The notes beneath the pieces are model-generated. The model had not been told where the DNA came from. It made no database searches and saw only the letters and a program-made list of their open reading frames with translations. Position numbers and translations under genes: made by a program. From Trematomus loennbergii (taxonomy: Eukaryota; Chordata; Actinopteri; Perciformes; Nototheniidae), in NCBI GenBank assembly GCA_012861695.1, contig JAAOOA010000027.1:13692643-13756642 (forward strand): a DNA stretch of 64,000 nt, written 5' to 3'. Positions 16,173-27,900 of this stretch are shown in pieces (position 1 is the first letter of the stretch; the number at the start of each line of letters is the position of its first letter).

Positions 16173-16960
16173 GGAGGAAGGGGAAAAAGATGGGCTTTGA
16201 GGATATAATGGGCATAAACTGAAGCCTACACTCAGGAGGTTGGATTAATGTAGGCTAGTGCAAACTGGTACACACAACTTTGTTGTTAGGAAAGGTTTAA
16301 ACAATAATATAAAAGCTTTGAGCAGGGATAAAGTTGCCACACAACTCGTATTTAAACTGATATCTCTCAAGGTCACATAATATATCATCGTCAACAATAT
16401 CTTCATCCATGCATCGCACATAACTTACCTACGAGTCAATAGACTGAAGCGATGTCACCTTTCACCCGATAACCTAGTCGCTGTGCACAACTTGGTAACA
16501 ATTGAGTACCAGAAATCTTCCTCCGGATGTCGAAAACGTCGAGATAATATACAATTTTGCCTAACAATCAATAGTTTTCAAGTGTTTTACCACAGTTTCA
16601 GATCAGTTTACGTCAGCGCGGTTTTTGTTATCGTTAACTAAGCTAGTAAACAACTTACATTCCAACGACATTTGGAAATATGTCAAACGTACGTGACAGC
16701 GTCCAGTAGGCTGATATCTACGGGGGAAAGTTCATAATTTGAGCCCGAATTGCTAAAGTGACCCGAAATTGAATGAGAGCAGTGAAATGCAGAGCGAATC
16801 AGGCTAGTTTCTGTACTCCATATTGAACAGTCATTGCCAAAGAAGCACCGCCCATCCCGGGTGTGAGCATTCTCCAGCAGCTCAGCCATTTGCTAAACTC
16901 GGCGCTTGTCAAGGTTTCTCAATTTTGATTGGGCAATACTAACCCCCGCCCAATTTCCCA
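16173..16960 (-). promoter_or_regulatory. slc27a1 5' leader and promoter region
   Basis: Upstream of the slc27a1 start there is a good minus-strand donor at about 16428-16433 (CTCGTAG|GTAAGT), so a non-coding first exon may lie just above it, near 16434-16520. A CCAAT-like GATTGG occurs around 16926. This is inferred from position and a single splice motif. Confidence 0.35.
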
Positions 16961-17171
16961 ACCACCAGTTTTGCAGGTGGCTGCTGTTGATAGTAGCACA
17001 AGCACAGACTACTAACTAAATGTTGGGAAATGTTGGGGAAGTCTGTTCGCATCCCTTATTCACACTGCTGCATTGTAAGCCTGGCTTGCTGAATATTGAC
17101 CTCACAAAGCCTTTTAGAAAGAAAAAACACAGCAAGTTGTATATTTTTCACCACACACAAGAAAAGATAAT

Positions 17172-17177
17172 TTATTT
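17172..17177 (-). terminator. Polyadenylation signal of ptger1
   Basis: AATAAA on the minus strand, 18 nt after the ptger1 stop. This would give an unusually short 3' UTR; other signals further downstream are possible. Confidence 0.45.
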
Positions 17178-17194
17178 TTGTTAGAGCAAAATGG

Positions 17195-18438
17195 TCATTG
17201 CAGCATGAAGGCTTGCCTGTGTGAGTCTGCAAAGGACCTATTTTCTGTCACTGTGGCACAGCAAACTCTAATAAGCACTGCTTTCCTCAGTAAGATGTAA
17301 ACCCAAGGGTCCAAGATTTGATTCCAGGATGCCATACGTAAGCCCAGAAAAATGAAACCATCTTTCTCTGAGTTGAGGTTCTTTGTTTGAACTGCATCAC
17401 AAGAATATGGATCTATTTGGAAAGAGACACAGAATCAGTCATACTATTACATTATCATTAACAATATTCTTAAAAACACCGGACCAATGTGTAATGGTTC
17501 TGGAAATAAATGATACAATCTAAAAGAGTACTACTTACAAGAAAGGGGCTCCAACATACACAGGAAACCACAGTGATTACTGCCAGTTGCACCATCATCT
17601 CCACATTCAACGAACGAGAAAAGGTGGAAGATGTGGATGATGCACGACGAGTGCAGCGAGCTGCTGATTTTGTATTTACATTGTGGGACTTATTCCTGGC
17701 TTGCAGCAATGTCAGACCACTCAGGATGTTGCAGAGTAGGGAAAAAGTAAGCGCGGTAAGACCCAAACATGAGAAGGCCAGAGCCAAATTGGTGTCGGCT
17801 GTAGACTTTGGACCATGGATAGGTAAGAAACACCATGTACCAGGAAACTGGGTAGTGTAGGTGCCCACCTCAAATAAAGGTAGAACTGCCAGCACAAATG
17901 CAAGAGAGGACAGCAATAACACAACTCGCCACACATGACCCAATGTGACCATAGCAGCGTGGAAAAAGGGCCGGGTGATGGCCACACAGCGCTCTACTGC
18001 CATGGCAAAACCCAACAGTAAAGGGCATAAGCCAAAAAAGACCATGCTGGCCCCAAATATCTGGCAGAATACTTTGGTGGGCTTCACGGCCTTCATTTGA
18101 TTCATCTGATCCGTGTGCAGATACAAAGCAAATGCGCCCGGGATAACATGACCTGCAAGATCAGCCAGAAGCAAAGCTACTGTAAGAAGCAGAAATGGGG
18201 ATTTGGATGGGCGGCGGAATCGGACACGGGACTTAGCCAGGATGCCCAGAGCTGTGAGGTTGGAGATGGCGCCAAATGTCATAGTGAAGCAGGACACCCC
18301 CAAACTTGACGATTTCATAGGTGGCAAGGTGCTGCTGTTCAGCCAGGGACCCGGCTGCTCAGAGGAGTTCATCTTCAGGTTCTGCAGAAGGATGGATGGC
18401 GTAGAGGTAGAAAATGTAGTCATAGACGCTGTTCTCAT
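17195..18438 (-). CDS. ptger1: Prostaglandin E2 receptor EP1
   Basis: This is a rhodopsin-class prostanoid receptor; EP1 couples PGE2 to calcium signalling at the plasma membrane. Coding exon 1 (18438-17539, 300 codons, donor CTT|GTAAGT) covers the N terminus with NSS glycosylation sites at about residues 24 and 34, then TM1-TM6. Family motifs are LADLAGHVIPGA, MVFFGLCPLLLG, AVERCVAITRP, the extracellular-loop signature QFPGTWCF, and CVCWSPFL at the end. Exon 2 (17412-17195) has TM7, LRMASWNQILDPWVYILLRK. The TM6-TM7 intron is the position conserved across prostanoid receptors. Exon 2 starts in phase 0, but TM7 is read one base out, so one base is missing between, most simply a T in the TTTTT run near 17363-17367 (or an A in AAA just upstream). 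With that base the protein is 372 residues. Earlier ATG choices (residues 1, 6, 23) are uncertain. An AG acceptor at about 18450 suggests a spliced 5' leader. Confidence 0.9.
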
Positions 18439-21244
18439 CTTCAGTGTTACCTATGGAAAAATTGCAGGCAAAGTATAAATGCTTCCAATAATTCAAACAA
18501 AGGCAGTGAGTGATAGTTTCAGGCAAGGTTTTTATATAATCTTTTCTGCTTTTAAAATGTGTCTCGAGTTATTCATAGACAAGAGAGGTCTTAAATGCAA
18601 AGTTGTGTACGAGTGAATGCTACATGCCTCTCTGAGCTACTTAAATAAATGTGGTCTGCCAGTGACACTAAAGATTTAGACCATAATAAGAAGAGAAGCT
18701 ACTGCAAAGGAAATAATGAAGAGGAATGGATGAAACACAGCCTGAACTTTTTTTCTGTGCAAGCACATGCAGATTGAAGTGTTTGCTTATACATTGATGG
18801 ATTCTCACAAATTCTAACAAATTCAAACCATAACATGGAAGATACAGAAAAAACCCCATCAATATAAGGGATTGAGTTTATGGCAATGTGTCATATTTGT
18901 AGGATATTTTTAGAATTGTGCAGGGTGATTATTTCTTCATAACTGTTGACAGTCACAGACGGTGGACAGATTTGTAACGAGACACACAACATAGGCCTCA
19001 AATACAGAACAAACTATGCCAATTGCCCTGAGGAGAGAATGATCAACATTTACTAATCTTTCCTGTCATTTATGGTGTGGAAATATAGGGAACTTATGTT
19101 ATTTCTGCTGATTTTATGTGTGTAGTTTAAATTCTCATCTGTATGCTGTTTCACAAAAAGTTTAACACATTTGTTTCCACTGCTCAAATTGCTCACCTGC
19201 TATAATCCTACCTGGCTAATTGTTATCTTTGCCACTCTTCCACAGCCAGTTGCTTAGTTGGTTCCTTAACTCATTATTCCCAGTTTTCATTTCATTTCGG
19301 CTGAACTGTCATAATGTCATCAGATTGCATCAGATTGCCTAGGCTGGAAATAGAGGGTTTGGGTTTCAAATGTGGAATATGCTACACAATAACACAGAAT
19401 CACACCCACATTATTAGAGCTAGTCACCAATTACAATGCTTTAAATCAAACCTAAAGAGAAACTAGAGGCGTGGATTATTTTAAACTGCAATCCTTGTTG
19501 AAAAGTCTTGTTTTTGTTTTGCCATCATTTTGATCTCATTAAACTTTAACCTGCAGAATGTTCCAATGTGCATTAGCGATTTTCATCCTGATACATCAGG
19601 CATCAGACACTAAGCTTGATATTTGTAACCGGTTTTGATTCTCACTCTCCAGACTTAGCCTTTTCACAGAGGCACAGCAAAAATGAAAGAAAAAACAAGA
19701 AGAAAGTCAAAGCTGTAGCTACAACGTATCTTTTTTTCTTCTATCTTTCGCAAACACAGCACAGCGAACAGAATCCGTAATCTGCTGTTTACATAAACCT
19801 CCACATCATCTATTAAGTTTACAGACCTTCAAAGGTTCTTGCATTCCTTTCTGTTATTTCTGGTATTGGGGTATAACAAAACAAAGCTGTCGTGTTGAAC
19901 ATGATATTATTCAAATGGATATTGTATCTTTTCTTTAACATAAAGACAGAATATTTTGTTATTCTTCTTTTACTGTGCTATTTAAACAAGACAAAACATG
20001 TCTTAACATCCAAGCTATAATGAAGGAAATCACAGGACAATGGGGTAGTGCCCTTTATGCATTACCCATCTCTCAAATATGTAAATACGGATGTCTGAAT
20101 CCCACCTACTCACAGTAAAAGTGGATTAACTTTAAATCAGGGAGAAATCCTGGATTTCCTAAACATTCACCGTCCTTGAGAGTAATTGGCACCTGAGAAG
20201 AATATAATATAAGTGTGTTATCTATGAGGTAAATCACCAAGAAATGGTTATGAATTATAAATCAAACTTACCTTCAAATGACTCCAACTGAACACTGGAT
20301 GAGAGATGACAAATGTATTTCTCTTGTCCACAGATCTGCATAATTTACTATGTTCCGTAATCACTATTGTTCACAATCATTTGCTCTCGTTCTCCTCCCT
20401 TTCTTTCCCCTGCCTCTCTGATAGATTCCCTTTCTCTCTGGTCCGACTTTCTCCCTCTCCAGAGACTTGGCAGCTATTTTATCTCTATATACCGGATCTG
20501 CATTTTCCATCCTCTTTCCCTCCCTGGAAGTAGTCCTTGCATCTATTCATCTTCTCCGCTGATCGTTTGAACCAGGGGGGATCTCAGTCATTACTTTTGG
20601 TAGTATTGATTCAGTGCTGAATAATTCAACAGTTACAAAAGTCAGCTATTGCGAACATTTTCTTATTTACTTTCTCAAATTCGCAATGACAAATGTATTT
20701 CCCTCAAAGCAGAAACTAATTTGAGTCTGTTACTCAATGATGATTATCACCCAGTGTTTGTCACATAAACAGAGAGTAGGCACAACGAAGGACATCAAAG
20801 GAGTTTGAAAGAGCATGATGATGATTAGATGCCTCAAGGGTTTCTGGTATACTTGTGCATCACGTGCATCAGTACCAAGGTTTGTGATGTTTAAAGAGGG
20901 ATTCATCTGTTTTATATACATTGAAACTAACAGCAAAATACTTCTTTCAGGAGTATACTTAAGGTTTGCGCATTAATATTCAAGTATCAATTTGGAGATT
21001 TCAGACTTGTTGTTGTTGTTGTTGTTGTTGAGAACATCCTGTCTGTATTCCACGCAAACAGGAAGGAAGAGGAGATAATCTTCTATTTCCTCGGTATGTG
21101 CAAGTCAAGTCAAATGCTGTTGGCAAACGTAAAAGTGTCAGAAGATATGAATAAAGGATGGCTCTTATTTTGTTGATATCTTGTTACTATTTGTAATCTT
21201 GCATAAAAAAACTTGAAAGAAATCCTTTATTTGTTCACAAAATC
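18439..21244. other. ptger1 5' region and ptger1-adgre5 interval; no coding exon seen
   Basis: A minus-strand acceptor CCATAG| lies just above the ptger1 start (about 18450). A good minus-strand donor GAAG|GTAAGT near 20270 could end a non-coding first exon, placing the ptger1 promoter around 20.3-20.6 kb. Otherwise the stretch is AT-rich, with a short TTG microsatellite at 21 kb. No repeat family or RNA gene is recognised. Confidence 0.35.
21008..21030. repeat. (TTG)n microsatellite
   Basis: About eight tandem TTG units, downstream of the adgre5-like polyadenylation signal. Confidence 0.85.
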
Positions 21245-21250
21245 TTTATT
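21245..21250 (-). terminator. Polyadenylation signal of the adhesion GPCR gene
   Basis: Minus-strand AATAAA about 740 nt beyond the stop at 21988, giving a 3' UTR of ordinary length. No other gene intervenes. Confidence 0.55.
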
Positions 21251-21987
21251 GTATATTTTACATCAAATGATTCAAGGCCAGTCATGCCTACATACATTTT
21301 TTTGACCTAACATCAGAACTTGCTGCTAAAACCAGTGCTTAAAACAAAAATGACATTGTAAAACACAAAAATACAAAAGTTATCTATGAACATTCAGGTT
21401 TTGGAACTAAGTAAATAAAAATGTTGACATTTAACATGTAAAAGCACGCTAAATGGAGCATAAAATACAGTAACTTACTATAAATACTCAATTTGGTAGC
21501 AATATATACACAAAAAATACATTACAAATCTAATATTCGTCCTTCTTTGTGGTGGTCATATTTAGATAATAAGTTCCACAGTAAAAAGTGCTTGTCTAAG
21601 AAATATCTTTTAGATTGTCTTTGCATGTTGCATAAAGTACCATACAACATATACCTGATAAAACAGGTGTTGATCAATTTTCAACAATTCTCTCTTAAAA
21701 GTGCTGTTTGAATATCAAAACATCCAGTTTATTTAATGCTATGACTGTCGAATGTAATTTTTTATTTCTTAATTTGTAATAAATAAATTAGTCAACGTTT
21801 CCTTTTTTAATAGCTTAAAATGCAAACACCCACTCAATAACAAAAGAAAAAAAAGTCATGAAAATGTAAAGAAGCATTTACATAATTTTGCAATGAAGCT
21901 GGTGCATTGACTACACGTGTCAGGGCAAAAGTAAGCTATACATCTAAGAAGGCCGTCTTCTTGAAATAAATCAGACTTGTTAACTCC

Positions 21988-24900
21988 TCAGATGCGAGAC
22001 TCCCCCGTGTCGTGGGTGCTCTTGGATGCCTGAGTAACGGGAAAAAGACATGCCGATGAGTCACAACAGACATTTCAGTATATATTCTTTCTTTATCAGG
22101 ACAGCTCTGTTCTGACACCCTTCATTTTACATCTCCTTAAATACCATGTCATCTTCAAACCATGGGAAAATACTATGTGTTTGCCTTTAGGAAGCTTTCC
22201 AAGTAACCTTCCGATGACTTAACTAAATTAAGTGTCCTAAGCAATCTAATTACAGAACAAATGTTGAACTATGCTGTCCACATGCATGCAAATGTTTGAC
22301 TTAATTTTACGGTTGCCTGGCGAGAAATTAAGGTTATTTATCAAATGGTACAACTATTTTCCAGAACTTCTTTCTTTTTAGATTGTGTGTTTTATTAAAA
22401 TATGTAGCAAAATGAACTTTAAGTAGAAATCAAACTGTACTATCACATACATGAACATTTCTATGTTGCATTTTGTTAAAATTACTAAGTTTGTACTGCA
22501 AAATTCTGGATACTACGTAAATGAGACACACTGAAGTAAAATATTACAAACTGCTTACACGAGCTTTGCTGGTGTGTGAGGAGCTTAAGTCAGAGTAACT
22601 CTTCTTTCGAGGTGCACAGCATATGGACAGGATCTTTCCATATTCTTCCCTCACCTAAAATTAGAATACAAATCAAGTTTTGACACCAGAAAAACCAGCA
22701 GAGCCTGGTTTTTTCTATTTCTGAGAGGAGGAGGCTTGACAAACCTGTTTTGAAAGCAGACAGTGCATGACAAAGAGCAAAAACCCCTGCAAGCTGCTAA
22801 AGATGGTGAACAGGTATGATATGACTATTGCCCCCCCCTCAAATTGGAAACAACCAAAGATCCACATGGTGCCCAAAAGCGTCAGCTGAGCCACTGCAGT
22901 GATGATGAACACCCTGCAGGAGGCAACAAAGATACACACGGTTCAAATCTGGGGCACTTTGTTCCAAATATATATGTCAAATAAATGTTACCATATTTAT
23001 ACACACTACCACTGCCACACCACCACTTCCACACAACCACTTCCACACAACCACTTCCACACACACACACACACTCACTTTATTTTCTGCAGATTGTCTA
23101 AGTCAGGGTTTAAACTTGAGAACTTCTGCGCCAACTTCCACACAGTGATGAGAAAGAAGAAAATGTTTACCTGAAAGGCAACAAATAACAACGTTAATTT
23201 TTTAAAAGAAGCCCTTTGTCAATTTTAAGGACATCTTTCAACTCAATAATTCTACTTACAACAATGATGACGCAGGCAGGACCAAAGAAACTCCAAATGA
23301 GTTCCAGGTTTAACCAACAGCTGCAATTAGTAATGAGAGTTTATTTAGCAGAGGTGTCAACATAACCTGGTATTCGGGAAAAAATCAAACAAGTGGAGGG
23401 AACTTACTATGTCTTGGTGCCATATCCCTTGGCATTAGCTAAGGCAGAGACAGCGACAATAACAGCTGGGACTCCATAACCCCCTGCCATCATGTAGAGG
23501 GTTTTAAAGCTGGTGTTGAAGACCAGGACCACCATTCTGAAGAGTTGTATGCCCTCCAGACACATCCAGCAGAATGCTGCCAGGAAGAAGAAATGCAGCA
23601 GCCCTGCTACCACTGCACAGCCAACCTGATGCAGAAGGAGATGAAGATCATGATGACAGCAACGAAAAAAGGACATATAGGATGCTGAGAAATAGGGAGA
23701 AAAAAAGTGCAGAAACTTCTTGGCGATGAGTATCCACATAAATCCTTCAATAGCTGTGCTGTTATGTGTATATCACTCTGCTGTTTTCGAAGGTATCAGA
23801 AATGTTACTGCACCCATCTTGACAGTACAAGCTGTTATTTTGTTTGTATTTACCCGGTTCTCAGTACGAGAGATGCCTGCAAGGAAGATAAAGTTGGCAA
23901 TAAAGAGGCTGATGCAGAGGTGCAGGTGGATGGTGGTTCTTGGGCTTTTGATGGAGCGGATCAGTGAAAAGGTCAGGATGCAGATAAACAGGCAAATAAG
24001 TGAAAGGGACAGACCCACCCAGGTGATCAGCTGCAACTCAAACGTGTCCTGTTGGGAGAGACGGAGAAGACATTACAGTACACAGACATGGATTGATGTT
24101 TCATTTGTAGACTCTGAATAATAGGCATCATGATTTGCTTTGTAATATGAGAGTGCTAACCTTTATTTCATGGAGTGCCATGAGCACAGCGAAGCTGCTC
24201 AGATGGTTGCAGGAGCACACGGTGTAATGAGGGTTGGACGTCAGCACACTGCAGCCACGAGCAGACCATGACCCTCCTTCTTTTGAAGAATCCCAGAACA
24301 CACAGGTGTGGCTCGATTCATTTGACTGTGAATCAAAGTAGATTAATGACTGTTATAGAAACAATATTTTCATGCAAGGATTAATCATCATCCTTATTGG
24401 CGAACTAGTTTCTACCTGTTTGAGATGATCGAAAGTCAATATGACAGGCTCTTTGAGGTGGCTTGTGTTTCTGTTACTGACAGTGACCGTCACGACTTTG
24501 GAGTTGATCTTATAGCTTTTTTCCTCTTGACGTTTCATTCCGCTAAAGAAACCATCTGCAGAGTCTTCCAGGTTGTCATAGCTCAGAGATGACACTGTTG
24601 TAAAGCCTTTCAGAAGCATAAAAGGATCAAACTGGATTAGGTGGTTATTCATCACATTACATAAGTTATCTACAACTTGATAAAAGTGGTTACATTTCTG
24701 TTAATCATATGCATGATGATTACCAGGGTAATAGGAGGGCTCTCCAGCAGCTGTTTTCAATGATATATTCAGATGAGCTCCCTTGGATGAGAAAGTCTTG
24801 GTTCCCTGGGGAAAGTCATCCCCCTTTTTTACCAGCAGCTTCAAATCTGGATCCAGATGGATTATAACATTGTTTATGAACATGCATTGCAACTGTCTGT

Positions 24901-27900
24901 TGAATACTGTAGTTGACTTGAGCACAAAATAAATCTACCAGCTGTTGAAATACACGGCATCAGAAAAGATGTCAACCTAATGGAGTTTTCTTTGTACCTG
25001 TGTGAGTTGAGGTTATTGCTGTCCAAGGGGCCTTAATGAAAGGTGCTATGAGCCTCAGAGTTTCCTCCACCACGGTCAAAAAGATGGAGACTTTCCTGTT
25101 ATCTTTGAAGGCTCCACCGGACAAGAGCTTGTCGATCACATCCAACAGTTGCTGCAGCCACAGGAGAGGAGGGGTAGAGGGAGCAACATTAGTGTGTGCC
25201 GGGAGAAACAGGAGACAGAGTCGGGTCGAGGCAGACTTTCAGGCTGCACACCAACTCAGATCAACATAAACAGTCTACATAGCACAGACATCTGAACACC
25301 ATGTGACAGGGCTTCAACGGGTGCAGAACTTCCTGTTTCCGTTGTTTCTGCAGAACAAAATACTTTTTTTGCGTTGTCAAATTGCATTTCGATTTATAAA
25401 TGCTCAGAAATATACCTTGAGTATTCCCTCTGCATCCAGTTCTTTTGGATGTTCACTCACTGCAAGCTCCAGACAGCTTTCTTTTAACTGCATCACGAGA
25501 TCATGTGCATCATGAAATTCCTGTGAAAGCAATTTTGGCAGAATTAAACAATAGTATCAGGAAATAGACCTTAAAAATACAAGTGGAACTGTGATAAAAA
25601 CAGATGTTACCTCTGTCAGACTGATCTTATCGTTGAATACATCACAGTTTAACTCTGAGGAAACAGGAAGTTTTGCATCATGAAACGCGTTTGCTGATGA
25701 CTATAGCATTGAGAATGCCTATACTAAGGAAAATGTTATTTTTATATATTTACTGAGCAAACACCAGTTATGTGATGGATGTTGGAATAGTTGAGAGCTG
25801 CTGTGTTCTTACCAGTACAGCGAGACCCATTGTGGCCATAGTTAGTGAACCCTGCATGGCATGTACAGTAATGCCCGCTGGCTCCATGGTAGCAGGTTCC
25901 ATTTCCGCAGATTGTCGTGCCAATCATACATATGTCTAAAATGGAGACAAACCAGGGAGAGGAAATTTTTGCACTTTGTCAATTCTAATGGAACATTAAT
26001 ATCCTGGTCCACCTGAACGTCCATGTCAAAAATGATAAAAAAAACAATAAACAAAATCTGCATCAGTAAAACTTCAGTTTTATAAAATGAGTGTCTGCTA
26101 TGCTCGATTGAACCTACATGATAACTTACCTTCACATTTGACAGATGTTGCTGCGGAGAAATTTGCAGCCCCTGATGTGGATCTGAAACCATCCTCACAA
26201 CTGCAGTAGAAGCTGCCAATCGTGTTGTGACAGACTGTATCGTTTCCACATAGCCCTTCAGGATTTTCCTCATCAAACTCACATTCATCGATATCTTAAT
26301 TAAGGAAACATGAATTGAAAAGAGGATTGATGCAAACAAGATACGTTTTATCCTAAGAAAAAAGCGTAGGTGGTCATACATATAAAATGCATTTCTTATA
26401 CATAATATTATAAATCATTTACTATTATACATAGTGAGTTATGTGTTCAAAGAAGTTTGTTTTTTATACCACAGCATTTTCTTCTGGACAAATTCAATTA
26501 AATGAATTGTCGTGCCAATCATACATATGTCTAAAATGGAGACAAACCAGGGAGAGGAACATTTTTGCACTTTGTTTTAGTCAATTCTAATTAATATCCT
26601 GGTCCACCTGAACGTCCATGTCAAAAATGATAAAAAAAACAATAAACAAAATCAATAATTGAACATTACTTTAAATGTTGGTTCCATGTTTGTGGGACAA
26701 TGAGACTCAATACTGGATTTTAAAATGATATGTTTGCAGTATGTCACAGCTCTTACCTTCACATTGCTCCTGATTACCAGATTTCAGTTTAAAGCCAGCA
26801 TTGCAGACACAGTTAAAATTGCCTTGTGTGTTGATGCATGCATTCTGACCACAAACATCTTCCTCTTCACATTCATCAATATCTATATATATGTGCAGGA
26901 ACGAGATAAGAAAAGATGTGAGATCACCAATGTGTTTTCACCTCAAACACATAAGAGAACAGCTATATATACAACCCACAGTATTATCTTTATGTGAGGG
27001 TAGCTTACTGATAATCATCTTACCTCTACATGTAATGTTGTCACCGTTACGAAAACTTTCCACTCCAGTAGTGGAAATGAATCCAGCCTCACAAATGCAG
27101 GAATATTGTGGGATTGTGTTAAAACATGAGGCATTAGGTCCACAGAGGCCTTCGTCTTCCAAACACTCATTGATATCTTAAAGTAAAAATTGCATACAGG
27201 ACTTTTTTAGGTACATGACTGCATCAGTAAAACTTCAGTTACATTTGAAAATGAGTGTCTGCTATCCTCGATTGAACCTACATGATAACTTACCTTCACA
27301 TTTGACAGATGTTGCTGCGGAGAAATTTGCAGCCCCTGATGTGGATCTGAAACCATCCTCACAACTGCAGTAGAAGCTGCCATTCGTGTTGTGACAGACT
27401 GCATCTTTTCCACATAGCCCTTCAGGATTTTCCTCATCAAACTTACATTCATTGGTATCTTAATTAAGGAAACATGAATTGAAAAGAGGATTGATGCAAA
27501 CAAGATATGTTTTATCCTAAGAAAAAAGTGTAGGTGGTCATACATATAAAATGCATTTCTTATACATAATATTATAAATCATTTACTATTATACATAGTG
27601 AGTTACGTGTTCAAAGAAGTTTGTTTTTTATACCATAGCATTTTCTTTTGGACAAATAAAATCCGCCACGGCATTCCGATTCTGACAGGACGATGACAAT
27701 GGAGAGGTTCAGAGCTGAAATGAGAATAGGTGACTGTCAGTGTACAAGTTCACACCCTTCTGAGCATTTATGCAACATTTGCTACTCATGCTTATTAATC
27801 TACTCTCCTTGAAAAACGATAATTTCTCAATATTTCCGTATAGATATGGTGACACCAATGACCACTTTGACCCCAGAAATGTTGTCACTTTTAAAGCAGC

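Noticed and set aside
16683..16889. Minus-strand frame starting MAELLENAHTRDGR
   Set aside because: No family resemblance and no suitable splice sites to join it to slc27a1; lies in the promoter region.
17510..17860. Plus-strand 116-codon frame
   Set aside because: Antisense shadow of ptger1 exon 1, whose minus-strand frame matches prostanoid receptors.
22899..23174. His-Thr-rich plus-strand frame
   Set aside because: Antisense to a receptor exon and a short CA repeat.
25842..26381. Minus-strand 179-codon frame across EGF exons
   Set aside because: It reads through an intron in a different frame from the EGF cysteines; the spliced EGF frame has correct phases. The 112-codon frame at 27207-27545 is its duplicate.
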